Source of the DNA: Galerina marginata
Lineage: Eukaryota > Basidiomycota > Agaricomycetes > Agaricales > Galerinaceae
DNA length: 64,000 nt
Assembly (NCBI GenBank): GCA_023014335.1
Contig: JAECYW010000005.1
Coordinates: 1,426,001-1,490,000, forward strand
Direction of reading: 5' to 3'
In this document: positions 25,286 to 37,026 of the stretch, piece after piece
How positions within the stretch are numbered: position 1 is the first letter of the stretch
Layout: every line of letters starts with the position of its first letter
Program-made: the position numbers and the translations under genes
Notes under the pieces: generated by a model
Told to the model about the DNA's origin: nothing
The model's input: only the letters and a program-made list of their open reading frames with translations
Database searches by the model: none

Positions 25286-27042
25286 ATGCAGTCATCACAG
25301 AAAATCCGTATAGCTATTGCGTAGGCTTTCAACACTTCTCTTTCTTTTCGGTACATTAACGATCAACTTTCTATTCAGAGGAGGAGGCATCGGAGGCCTA
25401 ACCTTGGCAGTCGCACTTAGCCACCTGAATCTGGACGAATTTATACAGGTCGACATATACGAATCTGCTGCGAAACTGACCCAAGTTGGAGCGGGCATCA
25501 CGCTTTGGCCCAGAGGATGGGAAATATTGAAAAGCATGGGCCTAGAAGCGTCTCTGGCCACCCGACTCCCCGACGAACAAGATCTTCCAAGTACGGATAA
25601 ACCTAGTACGTGCTTCCTATGATGTTACTCCTCCAACCTGACGTCCAATCTGGTGCAGAGCTGGCTTCCGCAATGAGGAAGAGTGATCAACAAGAGGGCA
25701 TTCCGATTTCCGAGCTTTTGATACCAGGTAAATATCGTTTACTATAATTACAAACCAACGTGCTGATGGATTCAAGGTGGATCCATATCGCTCCATCGAG
25801 CTGATCTACAAGAGGTTCTCCTCGGCAATTTTTCGTCCAGTATCCACTGTCATCTCAGTCACCGTCTGTCGACATATCGACAAACAGAGAACGGCGTGGA
25901 GCTCGAATTTAAAAGTGGCCAGAGCGCTACTTGCGACCTACTGGTAGGCGCTGACGGAATAAATTCGGCTGTCCGCAAAGTGTTTCTCGCAGAGAGAAAT
26001 GATCTGTCCCAGGAAGAAGAGACAACCATTGCGCGACCGTTGTGGACTGGGACATATGTCTACAGGAATTTGATTGATAGCGAGCTTATTAGGAAAGAGG
26101 CTCCAAACCACCACGGGCTGACGACTCCAATGGTGGTGTGTTCTTGTTCTCGCTAATTTGAATACTTTCTTGCTAACTTTCCTCACTTCCAGTACTGTGG
26201 AAAAACCAAGGTATTGCGATACTTTTTGTTGGCTATTTGTGCTTACTTGCAAACCGCATAGCACATAATAGCATATCCAATCCAACAAGGGAAGCTTATA
26301 AACGCCGTGGTCTTCTTGACAGACCTGAATAAAGAAAACACGTATTTGGACGGTCCTGCAGTGACTGAAGACACAACAGACAACTTCACATCTCAGTTTG
26401 TGGATTGGGAAGAAGAGCCACAAATTCTTTTAAAGGTATCAGAAATTCGCAAGGCTTGTCGTCAACAATGTCTAAATTTGGTTTTTAAAGCACATGACAA
26501 AACCTTCGCGATGGGCTATTCAAACCGTGAAGCCCCTCGATTCTTACGTTTCCGGACGGGTAATTCTCATGGGCGATGCGGTAAGTAAACAACAAATAAG
26601 CAAGGGGAATGACCATCTTATAACCCACACCTTTAGGCACATGCAATGGCGCCTCATCTTGGAAATGGTGCAGGTCAGGCTATGGAAGTGAGTAATTTAG
26701 CATTTGCTACAGCCCCACAGACCAACGAATCGGGTTGAATAGGATGCCTACATTCTTGCCAATGTTCTCGCTAAAGCCACGCGCCAAGGAAAGGTGGATA
26801 TCAAGAAGATAGCAAACGCATACGACGTCGTTCGACAACCTTTTGGGAACTTCGCAGCCGCGTCAAGTCGAAACCAGGGTCTTCTATACGAACTCAACGC
26901 ATCAGGTTTCGAGGACATCAAAGACGGAGAAGCTCTTCCGGCCGCTAAAATAGCAGAACTTGGGAGGCGTATTGAAAAAAACTGGGAATGGACTTACCAA
27001 TCGGCAACCAGTGACCTTCAGAAGGCACTTGCAATGTTGTAG
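25286..27042 (+). CDS. FAD-dependent aromatic-ring monooxygenase (salicylate hydroxylase-like), copy A
   Basis: Predicted class A flavoprotein monooxygenase that would use NAD(P)H and O2 to hydroxylate an aromatic or related substrate. About nine exons begin with a 35-nt exon (MQSSQKIRIAIA) and splice into GGGIGGLTLAVALSH, the dinucleotide-binding fold. Then come an acidic strand end VDIYESA, the GAGITLWPRGWEIL segment, HRADLQEVLL with the conserved Arg, GADGINSAVRK (the DG motif), WAIQTVKPLDSYVSGR and GDAAHAMAPHLGNGAGQ (the second FAD motif). The C-terminus reads WEWTYQSATSDLQKAL. Splicing is consistent throughout, so the gene looks intact. A clear paralogue lies at 44258-46033 in opposite orientation. 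The substrate is unknown; salicylate is only the nearest named relative. Confidence 0.87.
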
Positions 27043-27453
27043 AATCCCCAGCAGTAGATGGGTGGGGTTCCTAATTTAGTAAAACCTGGCCCCATAAGGA
27101 TATAAAGACCTTTTATAGCATGGCTTCGTTCGTCTAAACGTATGTCCTTGTCAAGACGAACAACAACAACGGGGTTAGGTAATTATATGACGTATACAGT
27201 GTTGTCCAATCCCTTGATAATGTGGTAGGCGTCTGTCGCAAAATCTGGTCCCCTGATGCCATAAGTATCGCAACATAAAGTACTGTAGCTTGGAGTATCA
27301 ACTGGTACAGGTTACGCAGTCAGTCCGCTGAGCAAACTATACTATAAAGCGGGAGGATAGTCAGAGATTCCCAGGTCAGCTAGGAAGTAGTCATTACCCT
27401 CCGTGATGAAGCCGGCCAGCGGGATAGAACAAGCGCTCACATAAACAACGCTC
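27043..27453. other. convergent spacer
   Basis: This lies between the 3' ends of monooxygenase A (+) and the F-box gene (-). Nothing further seen. Confidence 0.5.
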
Positions 27454-29049
27454 CTAGTCCTCTGATTGATCAATAGCCGATTCTGGTCGAATGATAATTT
27501 CGCTGGTAATCTTCACCCCTCTCAGAGACAAGGATTCCAGGGACGCCAAACAAGGAGGAGGATAACTTGAGTTCTCCTCCGCTGTCAAAATGTTCAAGGA
27601 CAATTTGACGCTCCTTATGCATGAGGCGGCATTACTTGGAGGAACTATTGCGGAGTGCGATGATCCTTTGGCTTCTGGTACGGGGCACCTAGAATCAAGG
27701 ACGCGAAGTAATGTCGCCCACGTGAATCCCTGCGCGCCTGAATAGGTGAGGCTGTTGAGTTCGGGTAAGGAGCATGGGACCTTGTTCGCTTGGGCCCATT
27801 GTGGGTCGCACGTCTGGAGGACAGCGTCTGTTAAAGGTGTGTGCCTCGAAATCGCAAAGACAGGCATAGCCAAGGTCAAAGCCGTCACGGAAGGGAGGTT
27901 GGAGAGCAAGAGTCGGAAAGGCTCTTCGCGGATCGGAGATTTGGAGATGCTAAGAGTCTCCAGGTAACATCCTGATTGCTTTATGAGCGAAGCTATCTCA
28001 ACAGAAGGCGTCGCGAGGAGGTTGTCGCCGGTATAAGAGAGTTTCCGCAGCTTAGGCGTAGAGATTTTCTCCAACATGACCTGCAGTTCCGCCCCTTTGT
28101 CATTGATAATGCACATGTCTTCTACATATGGGAGGACGATGGCCTCTTCTGGGATAGGGTGCCTGTCATCTCCGCCCAATATCTTCCTTGCTGTGAACTT
28201 GACGAGCGCGGTGGCTTGGCGGAGCATCTCGAGGATTTCATCTACATAGAAAGACTCGAGGTCCAAGTGCGTGAGGACCTGGAAGTGAAATACGACTGAT
28301 TTAAGGTAAAGGCAAGATAAAGCGAGGTATCGCAGCTCCGCCGACTGGGGGATGGTAACCTTATGAATGCGGTCGGCTTGTCCGCCTGGGGGCTTGAGGG
28401 TGAGGGAATGGAGGACCGGGAAGTTCTCCGTCTCTTCTGGAGGAGGGAGGTACCTATAGCACACTGATGGAAGGCGAATGTCGATGTCGCGCCAACGCGG
28501 TGCGTATTTTCGAATAGCTTTCATCATCCCTTCTGAGCTGACGCCAACCCACGAAACTTCATCCGATGACGTCAACCGAATGCGAAGCGGAAGCTGGCCC
28601 GAACGCGAAAGCCACTCCTCCAGCAGTGTTGTTTGGACAGGGATCTTCATAGAAGACGTGAGGTGAAATGTTAAGGTGGACCAAAGGCTGGGGGTGGCCC
28701 ACGCAGTTCCTCTCCACGAACTGCACACCGCGCCTATCTTGAGTGGAGCAGAAAGATCCTTTGTATTCGGCGGCTCGTCGAAGGGGTCGAAGATTGGAAT
28801 ACAAAACAGGAAGACTTCCGAAACGATTTCCGGTGGAAGGAGGCGGACAATTGGGCTATGAAGCTCGTTGATACGCGCCTTCAGATTATGCAGCTTGCGA
28901 ATGAGGCCAGCTAGCGTCGAAGAAACGGATTCGACCTCTGCCTCGACTATTGCGAGCTCGGCGTATGGATCTTCGGACGAAGGTGAGTCGTTCTTGGACG
29001 ACGTTGCAGTTGGACCGCTAGCTGTACCATTCTGTTCAGCGGCAGCCAT
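27454..29049 (-). CDS. F-box-like protein with leucine-rich C-terminus
   Basis: Single-exon gene of about 531 residues. A coiled region (YAELAIVEAEVESVSSTLAG) is followed near residue 70 by ARINELHSPIVRLLPPEIVS then EVFLFCIP, the pattern of the large agaricomycete F-box-like family, and by the segment IGAVCSSWRGTAWATPSLWS. The remainder is Leu-rich with irregular repeats suited to a substrate-binding leucine-rich domain. Such proteins are thought to recruit targets to SCF ubiquitin ligases through Skp1; the target is unknown. I chose the ATG at 29049 (MAAAEQNGTAS) rather than 29142, because the 31 residues upstream (SRLLLLPRTTRV) look like untranslated leader. Confidence 0.8.
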   Translation of the reverse strand: MAAAEQNGTASGPTATSSKNDSPSSEDPYAELAIVEAEVESVSSTLAGLIRKLHNLKARINELHSPIVRLLPPEIVSEVFLFCIPIFDPFDEPPNTKDLSAPLKIGAVCSSWRGTAWATPSLWSTLTFHLTSSMKIPVQTTLLEEWLSRSGQLPLRIRLTSSDEVSWVGVSSEGMMKAIRKYAPRWRDIDIRLPSVCYRYLPPPEETENFPVLHSLTLKPPGGQADRIHKVTIPQSAELRYLALSCLYLKSVVFHFQVLTHLDLESFYVDEILEMLRQATALVKFTARKILGGDDRHPIPEEAIVLPYVEDMCIINDKGAELQVMLEKISTPKLRKLSYTGDNLLATPSVEIASLIKQSGCYLETLSISKSPIREEPFRLLLSNLPSVTALTLAMPVFAISRHTPLTDAVLQTCDPQWAQANKVPCSLPELNSLTYSGAQGFTWATLLRVLDSRCPVPEAKGSSHSAIVPPSNAASCIRSVKLSLNILTAEENSSYPPPCLASLESLSLRGVKITSEIIIRPESAIDQSED

Positions 29050-29534
29050 TGTTGGAACACGTGTTGTCCGCGGCAGGAGCAAGAGTCTTGAAGTCGTATG
29101 GTACACAAGGTGTGCTCTTGGAGAGTGATCTGAAAGCAGCAAACAATGTAACGTGAGCCGTAAAGGGCGAGCTACGAGAGTGAATTCGGCGCTTAAACGG
29201 GGTTGTCGCCGTTAAAAGACGAGCTGCATTCAAGCCGTCTTGCACGTAGATAAATGACATATTACAATACACCAACACACACCCACGGGGTTGGAGGCGC
29301 TGCAACTGTTGCGGACCGTGGTACCGATCCAGGTTCTTGTCAAATACACAAACCCCCAATCCACAATCCGGACAGCACAATAAATTCAAAGCTCAAACAT
29401 AAAATTAAAATAACGAGCTACAATGACACAGAAACGGCGTCCAGTGCAAATCGACTAGCAGTTCTGGATTCTAATCCCAAAACACAAATTGGACTCCCAG
29501 AATTGTGTACTTGAAATCAGAAGCCTTTTCAAGT
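29050..29534. other. spacer between F-box and alcohol dehydrogenase genes
   Basis: The flanking genes are both on the minus strand. The segment contains the F-box promoter and dehydrogenase 3' UTR. No exon recognised. Confidence 0.5.
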
Positions 29535-31257
29535 TCAATTGATAAACCCCCAGTTATCAACACGAGAAGTTTTGGGACAACCATGACTAGGATCAGCCGA
29601 GAATTTGGTCTCCACAAATACCTTCTCGACGCCTCCTACTCGCCTGTCGAACGCATCGTAGAGTTTAGGCATGTCCTCCAAAGGGACACGGTGCGTGAGG
29701 ATGCTACCCAACAACAGTAAGTATTACTGGGATACCTCAGATGATTCGGTACTTACAAAGTAGGATCAAATTTCCCAGTAATTATATAGTCATTTAAAAT
29801 TTCTTTCCAGTATAAATGGACGGGAGCTTGTCCATTTCCAATTAGCCTAAAATATGTTAAGTATTGTCCAAGCCAGGGAACAAGGATGGGAGAACGCACC
29901 GAATTCCCTTCTCCATTAGAGCGCCAAGGTTGACTCCGTTCGCAAACCCAGCGTAAACCGCTATAAGGCCGCATTTTCCTTGTTTCTTCAGAGAGACCAG
30001 CATCTCATTGAGCGTTTCTGGCGAATCCGTCTCCAGTTGCATCATCCTTTGCACTTTGTGCGTCAAGCTCTTCGGCTCATGGAATGTTCCTGTGGATAAA
30101 ACTCGTCATCCATATCCCAAAAAACTGTGTATAGAGGAAACGCACCACAATCAAGAGCAGCATCAAGACCTCGGGGAACGAGTTCATATATACGTTTTGG
30201 AACGTCCGAGTACTCCTTGAAGTCGAGGACTTCAATGCCCAGCTTATCCCGAGCGAAAGTAAGGCGCTCAGGAACCTTGTCGATCCCAATAACGCGGGAT
30301 GCCCCTTTCAATTGGCACCATTTGGCAGCGTACATTCCAATGGGACCGAGGCCCTGGAACTCAGGTTAAGCCCATTTGCTTACTTTCGCCGGAAAATCGC
30401 CACACTCACCCAAATACCAACTACATCTCCTTTGGCAATGCCAGTGTCCGCAACGGCATGATAACTAGTCGGGAGAATATCCGAGAGATACAATGCCTTT
30501 TCGTCGGGCACCCCATCAGGGATAGGAAGAAGGTTCACGTTTCCTTTGGGAACCCGAACATACTCGGCCTGGCCTCCAGGATATCCACCTGTAAAGTGGG
30601 AGTACCCAAAGAATCCGGCATCTCGCTGGCCGTACATTTTACCCTGCAACCTTTAAGCTCTCGTCAGAGGATTATTTTTATTATTAGGAGACAAAATCCG
30701 CACTCCGAGTTGTTCGTCCTGTCACAGAACGATGATAATTTTTGTTTGCAGTAGTCGCATTCGCCGCAGGCTATCTGGAAAGAGGCGACCACACGCTGTC
30801 CAGGAACAAGGTTGTTAACATTGGGTCCGACTTTGTCGACGATCCCCATGAACTGACGACACGTTAGGCTGCTTTAATACCGAATGACACTTGAAAAAGA
30901 ACGAACTTCGTGGCCAAGAATATCTCCCTTCTGCAAATCTAGAATTTCCCCATGATACCTGGAGAATAACGCGAATCAACATTTGAAACGATCACCTCTC
31001 AGCCGCAATACATACAGGTGAAGGTCTGATCCACAGATTGTCGTTCCGGTCACTTTCACGATGACATCATCTGGCTCAGTGATGGTGGGGACAGGTGCGT
31101 CTATCATTCGGACGTCCTTGTTGCCAAACCACGCTAAGGCTCGCATAGTAGATCCATCTGGTGACGGATTGTATTCAGGATGGACGGCGACTTCGATAGG
31201 CTGACAACGTCTCAGTCCAGTTCTAGTTGACTCAATTAAAAAACTCACATGTTGCAT
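29535..31257 (-). CDS. zinc-dependent medium-chain alcohol dehydrogenase
   Basis: Predicted cytosolic NAD(P)-dependent oxidoreductase of alcohols or aldehydes. The first coding exon is only MQH, spliced to [12 protein letters not shown]. The GroES-like domain starts at [16 protein letters not shown] and carries the catalytic zinc ligands in [13 protein letters not shown] and GDILGHEFMG. The structural zinc Cys cluster is [15 protein letters not shown]. The cofactor fold is at [18 protein letters not shown], followed by [12 protein letters not shown] with an acidic residue suggesting NAD. The protein ends [17 protein letters not shown]. About seven short introns interrupt it. The layout and motifs resemble fungal formaldehyde-dehydrogenase-like zinc enzymes, but the substrate is not certain. 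It lies between two F-box genes and 2.5 kb from monooxygenase A. Confidence 0.87.
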
Positions 31258-32197
31258 TGTGATGTGTTGGAAGTAAGATAAGTACCAGTGGGGCTAGAAA
31301 TTCAAGTCGATTTTATACGAAACAAGGGCACCAACCAAAGATTCTCTCATTCATGATTCATACCCGATCGTGACATCATGGTTGGGGTGTGTATATATAT
31401 AAGGCAAGAAAGAGTCTATAAAAGGATCTGCGTAAGATCGCCGTCGTACGACGTGGATAAACAAATACACCTCATGTATGCGCACCTGCACCCATTGAAA
31501 GAATAAAGGTGTTTTTCCACCTGGGGATCTTGATTCAACTTGCATCCTCCTTGAAATTTTGAGAATGTTTGGTGGTTCCTTGGGGGATAGACCACAAGAT
31601 GCTAGAAAGGCCGCCGAATCACAGCTTCTTGAGTAAAGGCTCGAAATCTATTATATCAGACGACATACTAAGAAAGCATGGAACTCATTAGGTATATCTG
31701 AGCCGAACGTTCCAATAGCCACGAGTATGTTTGAGACTGTCGCCAAAGAAGACGCGATACACCGAATTCTCAGCCAACCCGTTGGAGTATGGAATCCAAG
31801 TCGTTAGTCAGCTGAGCATAGAGTAGAGGGCTTAATACATGGTCAAATTTGCTCCTGGCCACTCCAGCATCAGTTTTCTGTTATGATCCTATTGATTGGA
31901 CGCGGGCCACGCGGCGCTGCTTGTGTGTGCAGCTGCCAAAAGAAAAGGCAGGTAAGCTTTAACTCTCAGCTTAATAAATGAGGAGAACCTACTGCCTCGG
32001 GATACTGGAAGTGAACAAGACCCGTTGTGGTCAACAAAACGCGAAGGCAACCAAAGAAGGAGCGACAACGTCGGGCTTTGAAATCGATCCCGCTTGAAGC
32101 ACCGACAACCGAATTTGCACGCCGCGGCTATTCTGCCAGCAATTCAACATTCAACAGATTATCGTGCTCTGTCCAAATCCTCAACAGAAAACCCACC
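31258..32197. other. divergent promoter region, dehydrogenase and F-box-like gene
   Basis: The frame of the gene at 32198 stays open upstream to about 32000 without an ATG, and an intron-like GTAAGC...CAAG unit lies at 31952-32019. A 5' exon could therefore exist. Nothing else coding was seen. Confidence 0.4.
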
Positions 32198-33286
32198 ATG
32201 CTTCCGTGTTTCGATGGTGCAACACAAGATGTAGCTCTCAGTTTATTTAGTTACAATCCTCGGGATATCCAAGAGAGCGTGTTAACCATTGTCGTAGACG
32301 ATGCTCCGCCGGATGTTCAAGTTGGAAGCTATGGCAATAATACACATCCATCTCCTGGCGCCATTACAGTCGGCGGCCTCGAAACCCTACCTAACGAAGT
32401 GTTCGACGAAGTTCTGCGATATGCTGACTTGCACTCGGTGTGCATGCTGCGTTCGGTCACCCGACATGCGCGATTGATCGTTGACGCGTCAACTCCTTAC
32501 AAGCACATCGCACGACATGCTCCAGGCCTCATTACTGCCCTTCGAAGGACCAGGGTGGCCTCTCACTTTTCTGTGGACCAAGTTTTCCGCGTCCTCTGTA
32601 CTCCGTCCTGTCATATCTGTGGCGAGTTTGGGTCATTTCTCTGGATTCCCGAGTGTATCCGGTGTTGTTTTCCTTGCTTGCGTGAAGCCCCTGAACTCAT
32701 GCCAATGACGGAAGTCGACGCAAAGGCTGCGTTTGGCCTTACGAAGACTGGATTGGCTAATGTCCCAGTTATGGTCACCTTACCAGGAAATTACACCGTT
32801 TTCGGTACCCCAGTTAAAAAGCGAAGACACCTTGTCAGTAGGGAGAAGGCCCGACAAGTTGCCATTGTTGTCCATGGTGGGGAGGAGGAATTGGCTAAAT
32901 ACATCAACTCGAGCATTTCCAAAGCCAAAGTTACCTACGATCTTAGGGTGGCTGCCTATGTGGCAAAAAGAGAGGCTTTTGACTCGAAGGGGAGACTCAA
33001 TATCACAGTTGACCATATTACCCGGTTCATGTCCATGGTCGCCCTGCCCTACTTCGACCCCTCGTCCCAAGCAACTCATGTCGGCCTCGCATGCCGAGGA
33101 TGCCAGTTTGCTCTCGAAAATGCACCGGAAGCTTCATCCGACGAGTTTGACAAGTCGGCGCATCAACGCGATCGAATGTATTCCGAAGACGGGATCGTCA
33201 AGCATTTTGAAGCGTGCTCTGGGGCGCATACCCTTTGGAGAAGGTATCGGAAAACAGGTCAGCTCTCGCTGGAGGCCGACGAATAG
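32198..33286 (+). CDS. F-box-like protein with a Cys-rich patch
   Basis: Intronless frame of 362 residues from the ATG at 32198, which has a good CCCACCATG start context. Residues about 65-95 read GGLETLPNEVFDEVLRYADL then HSVCMLRSV, a typical N-terminal F-box (LPxEVxxxVLxY). A Cys/His group follows (CTPSCHICGEFGSFLWIPEC and IRCCFPCLRE) that may bind a metal ion. Toward the C-terminus is LACRGCQFALENA. The layout resembles fungal F-box proteins that feed substrates to SCF ligases. Target unknown. The frame is open for another 57 codons upstream without an ATG, so a spliced 5' extension cannot be excluded. Confidence 0.72.
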   Translation: MLPCFDGATQDVALSLFSYNPRDIQESVLTIVVDDAPPDVQVGSYGNNTHPSPGAITVGGLETLPNEVFDEVLRYADLHSVCMLRSVTRHARLIVDASTPYKHIARHAPGLITALRRTRVASHFSVDQVFRVLCTPSCHICGEFGSFLWIPECIRCCFPCLREAPELMPMTEVDAKAAFGLTKTGLANVPVMVTLPGNYTVFGTPVKKRRHLVSREKARQVAIVVHGGEEELAKYINSSISKAKVTYDLRVAAYVAKREAFDSKGRLNITVDHITRFMSMVALPYFDPSSQATHVGLACRGCQFALENAPEASSDEFDKSAHQRDRMYSEDGIVKHFEACSGAHTLWRRYRKTGQLSLEADE

Positions 33287-35046
33287 AATAGCCAAGGAAA
33301 AGATATTATGGCTGAGTGCCCAGACTTTGTCGTCGAGACGGAGAGACAACATCAGAGGCATAAATGCTCGGCCCCACTTGTTGAAGATGTGGATGGAGGA
33401 ACTGAGATGGGTATTGGGATGTAAAAATTGTATTGATCGAAACTCCAGTAACGATTGAAATCCTGAGGCCTGAGGTACTAGCCTGACTGTTTAATCGCGA
33501 TTGTGTGACTGTAAGATTCGTTCTTTATCGTCAGGGGACTACAACCAAAGAATAGCTCACACCGAAGACTCAAGAGACGTTGATATAAATTGGGAGAGTT
33601 CCATGCCCCAGCATCGATCAACTACGATGACATCAGATCACAGGCATTAACTGTTGTGCTAAAGTTTGAGCTATCCACGTAGATGATCTCAAGATATTGG
33701 ACACTGAATCGATCCTTACCAATAGCCTGGGGATGAGTGCCTTCGTATTCCAACGAACTTGGGATCGAACTTCGTCTGGGGGGGCCATTATCGGGGTTGA
33801 TATTGGCTGACAAGGAGTCAGCATGGCACGAGCTTGACCTGTAAGGTGCTGGGCCGAGTATAACATCAGCCATGAAAAGAGGGGTCTTCGGTGCCGGGCG
33901 AGGGTGGGATTGTAGAGCGAGTTACTTAGAAGATCCAGAATCGCATGAACCACGAAGTGGGTGTATCATGGATGAGGATGACCAATCCTGCAATTTCAAA
34001 GGAATGCTTTCACTGCAAAATCGAGTCAGTCATCGGAACCGAAAACATCAATACTTCGATGGGGGTGAAGATACAATCACCTGAGGTGCTAAGGATATCC
34101 AGCGCCATCAGTGCGCGCCTGATGTACCTAGCAGGACCATCCAAACCGCCCATGGTTCGATTTAAACCTTCGTCAATAGAGCGAACGGATGACCATGCCA
34201 ACTCCAGTGGCACCTGCTATATAGCTGCCGACGCCGACAAAACGGGATGACTCGATTCAAAGCATCGTCAAGAGCGCCAGAGCCAGTGGACATGCCAGCC
34301 ATCACATCAACTTCAATTTAGAGAACATGCTATCAGTGTCAAAAGCCAGAGGGAGGCCGCTAACGCATCAAACAGGCGTTGAGGCATGACAGAAAGTAGC
34401 TGGACGATCCTGGACGGCGGTCATAGAAAACCTTAATCGCATGAACCCTACGTAAGGAAATATAACTTAGACCAGTAAACGGGACATACATCACAATGGA
34501 CTTACCTGTTGGTCATCATGCCACTTCACGGCCTGTAACTGCAGTCCTATGAGTAGTCATTTCGTTGCGAGTTGGTCTGACGCTCTTATGCGCAATACAG
34601 TGCTGAACGATGCAGCCATCGAACTTGGAAAGTGTCTGGTGGCCTCGAACACGGACATAAGCTAATAACAAAAACTCAGGGCGGTGAGCAGCCTATAACA
34701 ATACAATGCTGAACAGGTTTATTCATAACTGTGCTAAATGCATCCATCAGCTTCATAAACCAGGACCATACGTGGACCTCGACGCACCAGAGCTGTTACA
34801 ATCTTCACTAATTGTTTACCAGAACAAATCAAGATTCTGGAGGTAGAGAGACTCGAACGTCAACAAACGCAGAACTGAAGCCAGAATATCGTTCGACGAT
34901 TCAAGCTCAAGGCTAACATTCAAATGAGACATAGGTTGCTGTCCTCAAAAGATCAATTGAACTTGGCAAATACAAAATAGATTAGAGAAATACACTGATG
35001 TACAAGCAAATGAAAAGAAAAATCCCAATGAAAACACAACGCAGAT
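33287..35046. other. long intergenic region, possible gene relic on the minus strand
   Basis: On the minus strand between about 34320 and 33640 there are open pieces containing two similar motifs, SGALDDALNRVIP and RSIDEGLNRTMGG, then LDGPARYIRRALMALDIL. I could not link them with convincing introns. They could be a decayed gene with an internal repeat. The rest shows no gene. Confidence 0.35.
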
Positions 35047-35682
35047 CTATTTGGCACCAGCAGATGAGAATTCTAAAGAAAATATGATGAGTCATTGAAA
35101 CCATCACGATAAGGAGCCACGTACTTGTCACCGACTTCGTACCCTCAGAGATAGCATGTTTGGCAAGTTCACCAGGAAGAATGAGGCGCACAGACGTTTG
35201 GATTTCACGAGATGAGATGGTGGACTTCTTTGAGTAAGCAGCGAGCTCTGGATGGGAAAGAAAAGGGAAAGACGCGTTAGAGAATAAATGAAATGATAAG
35301 GCAGTAAGGGCTTACTGGAAGCTTCTGTGGCAATGCGTTCGAAGATATCGTTGACGAAGCTGTTAAGGATAGCCATCGCCTTATTGGAGATACCAGTATC
35401 GGGGTGGACCTGCTTGAGGACTAGATTGAGAAGAAAAAAGAAAGGACAATGTAAGTTTGAGATAAAGTAGAAAGATAATACGACTTGAGACTTACCCTTG
35501 TAGATGTAAGAAGAGTACGTCTCCCTTCTGACCTTCTTTCTCTTCTTCTTCTCACCATCAGCTGGCGCTGCGGCTTTGGAGGTCTTCTTCGCTGCCTTAG
35601 CACCCTCAGTCGACTTAGCAGGGGCTTTGGAAGCGGTAGAGGCTGGGGCTTTGCCAGCGGTGGAGGCGGGTTTGGGTGCCAT
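35047..35682 (-). CDS. histone H2B
   Basis: Core nucleosome histone. Four exons (35682-35496, 35420-35316, 35247-35125, 35072-35047) give 146 residues. The basic N-tail is [20 protein letters not shown] followed by AAKKTSK and [20 protein letters not shown]. The histone fold reads [49 protein letters not shown] and [29 protein letters not shown], broken here across exons. The lysine that is ubiquitinated in yeast and animal H2B lies in the terminal VTKFSS. The tail ends SAGAK. The gene is divergent from H2A, sharing a 309-bp promoter. Confidence 0.97.
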
Positions 35683-35991
35683 TGCGAAAGGGTAGGCGAG
35701 GTTGGTGGTGCGAGAGAGGCGAAAAGAGGTGGGGGTGGTGGTGGTGCGAAGGAAAGCTGGAAGACCCTCAATCACGAATGTCGCTCTCATATATATATCC
35801 ACACGTGACTTTGGTGTTGTTTGGTTGAAACGCGCTCAACGCGTCTTTGTTGATTGCCACCCGTCATCGTTTGGTCGCGCCGGGTATAAATACCGGACCA
35901 CAAATTTGCCTCAACCTAGCCATCCCCACTTTCGACACCACCACCAACACCAACTTTCGTCTTCACCACCACCCACAACATCACCATCAAC
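35683..35991. promoter_or_regulatory. shared divergent H2B-H2A promoter
   Basis: This 309-bp interval lies between the two start codons, so it must drive both genes. A TATAAAT box lies at 35885-35891, about 105 nt before the H2A ATG. A TATATATATCC run near 35790 is suitably placed for H2B. An exact MluI cell-cycle hexamer ACGCGT is at 35839-35844 in the middle, in keeping with S-phase expression. The hexamer is short and may be chance. Confidence 0.7.
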
Positions 35992-36574
<583 letters not shown>

Positions 36575-37026
36575 TGCTTTCGGGATTCTTTCTATTATAT
36601 TATTGCTTTTCATTTCGCCTGTACTTCTGTAACATTAGGTATACCTTACGCGCAGCTCTATTTCGAAGCATCTAGTGTGATGATTGAACTCTTAGTGATT
36701 CTGAGCCCACTCTAAGAATGTTCAGGGATTTGGTGGAAAACCCTTTGCATCTAGCGAACCACGATGCGAGTGCTTGACAAAAGCGCCTGTCTGCTGCTTG
36801 GCAGTAAATCCGCGGACTACAGCATCACACGTTATACATTGTCGACTCGGACTCGTTGAACAAACGAATTACGCCAGCGTTGACGATACTTAGTCTTAGG
36901 TATTAGCTACAGTCAAGGAGTCTGGAATTTGCCGAGATATGTATAAGACAAATCGTCCATGGGAGTAAGTAATAACGATGGGGTAAGGGAAAGAAGTACA
37001 AGGCATGAGGGATCCGTAGATCTACG
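36575..37026. other. convergent spacer
   Basis: This lies between the 3' ends of H2A (+) and the helical-repeat gene (-). No other feature was seen. Confidence 0.5.

Noticed and set aside
34840..34880. tRNA-like T-arm on the minus strand (GTTCGAGTC)
   Set aside because: No D arm, anticodon arm or pairing acceptor stem can be found upstream.
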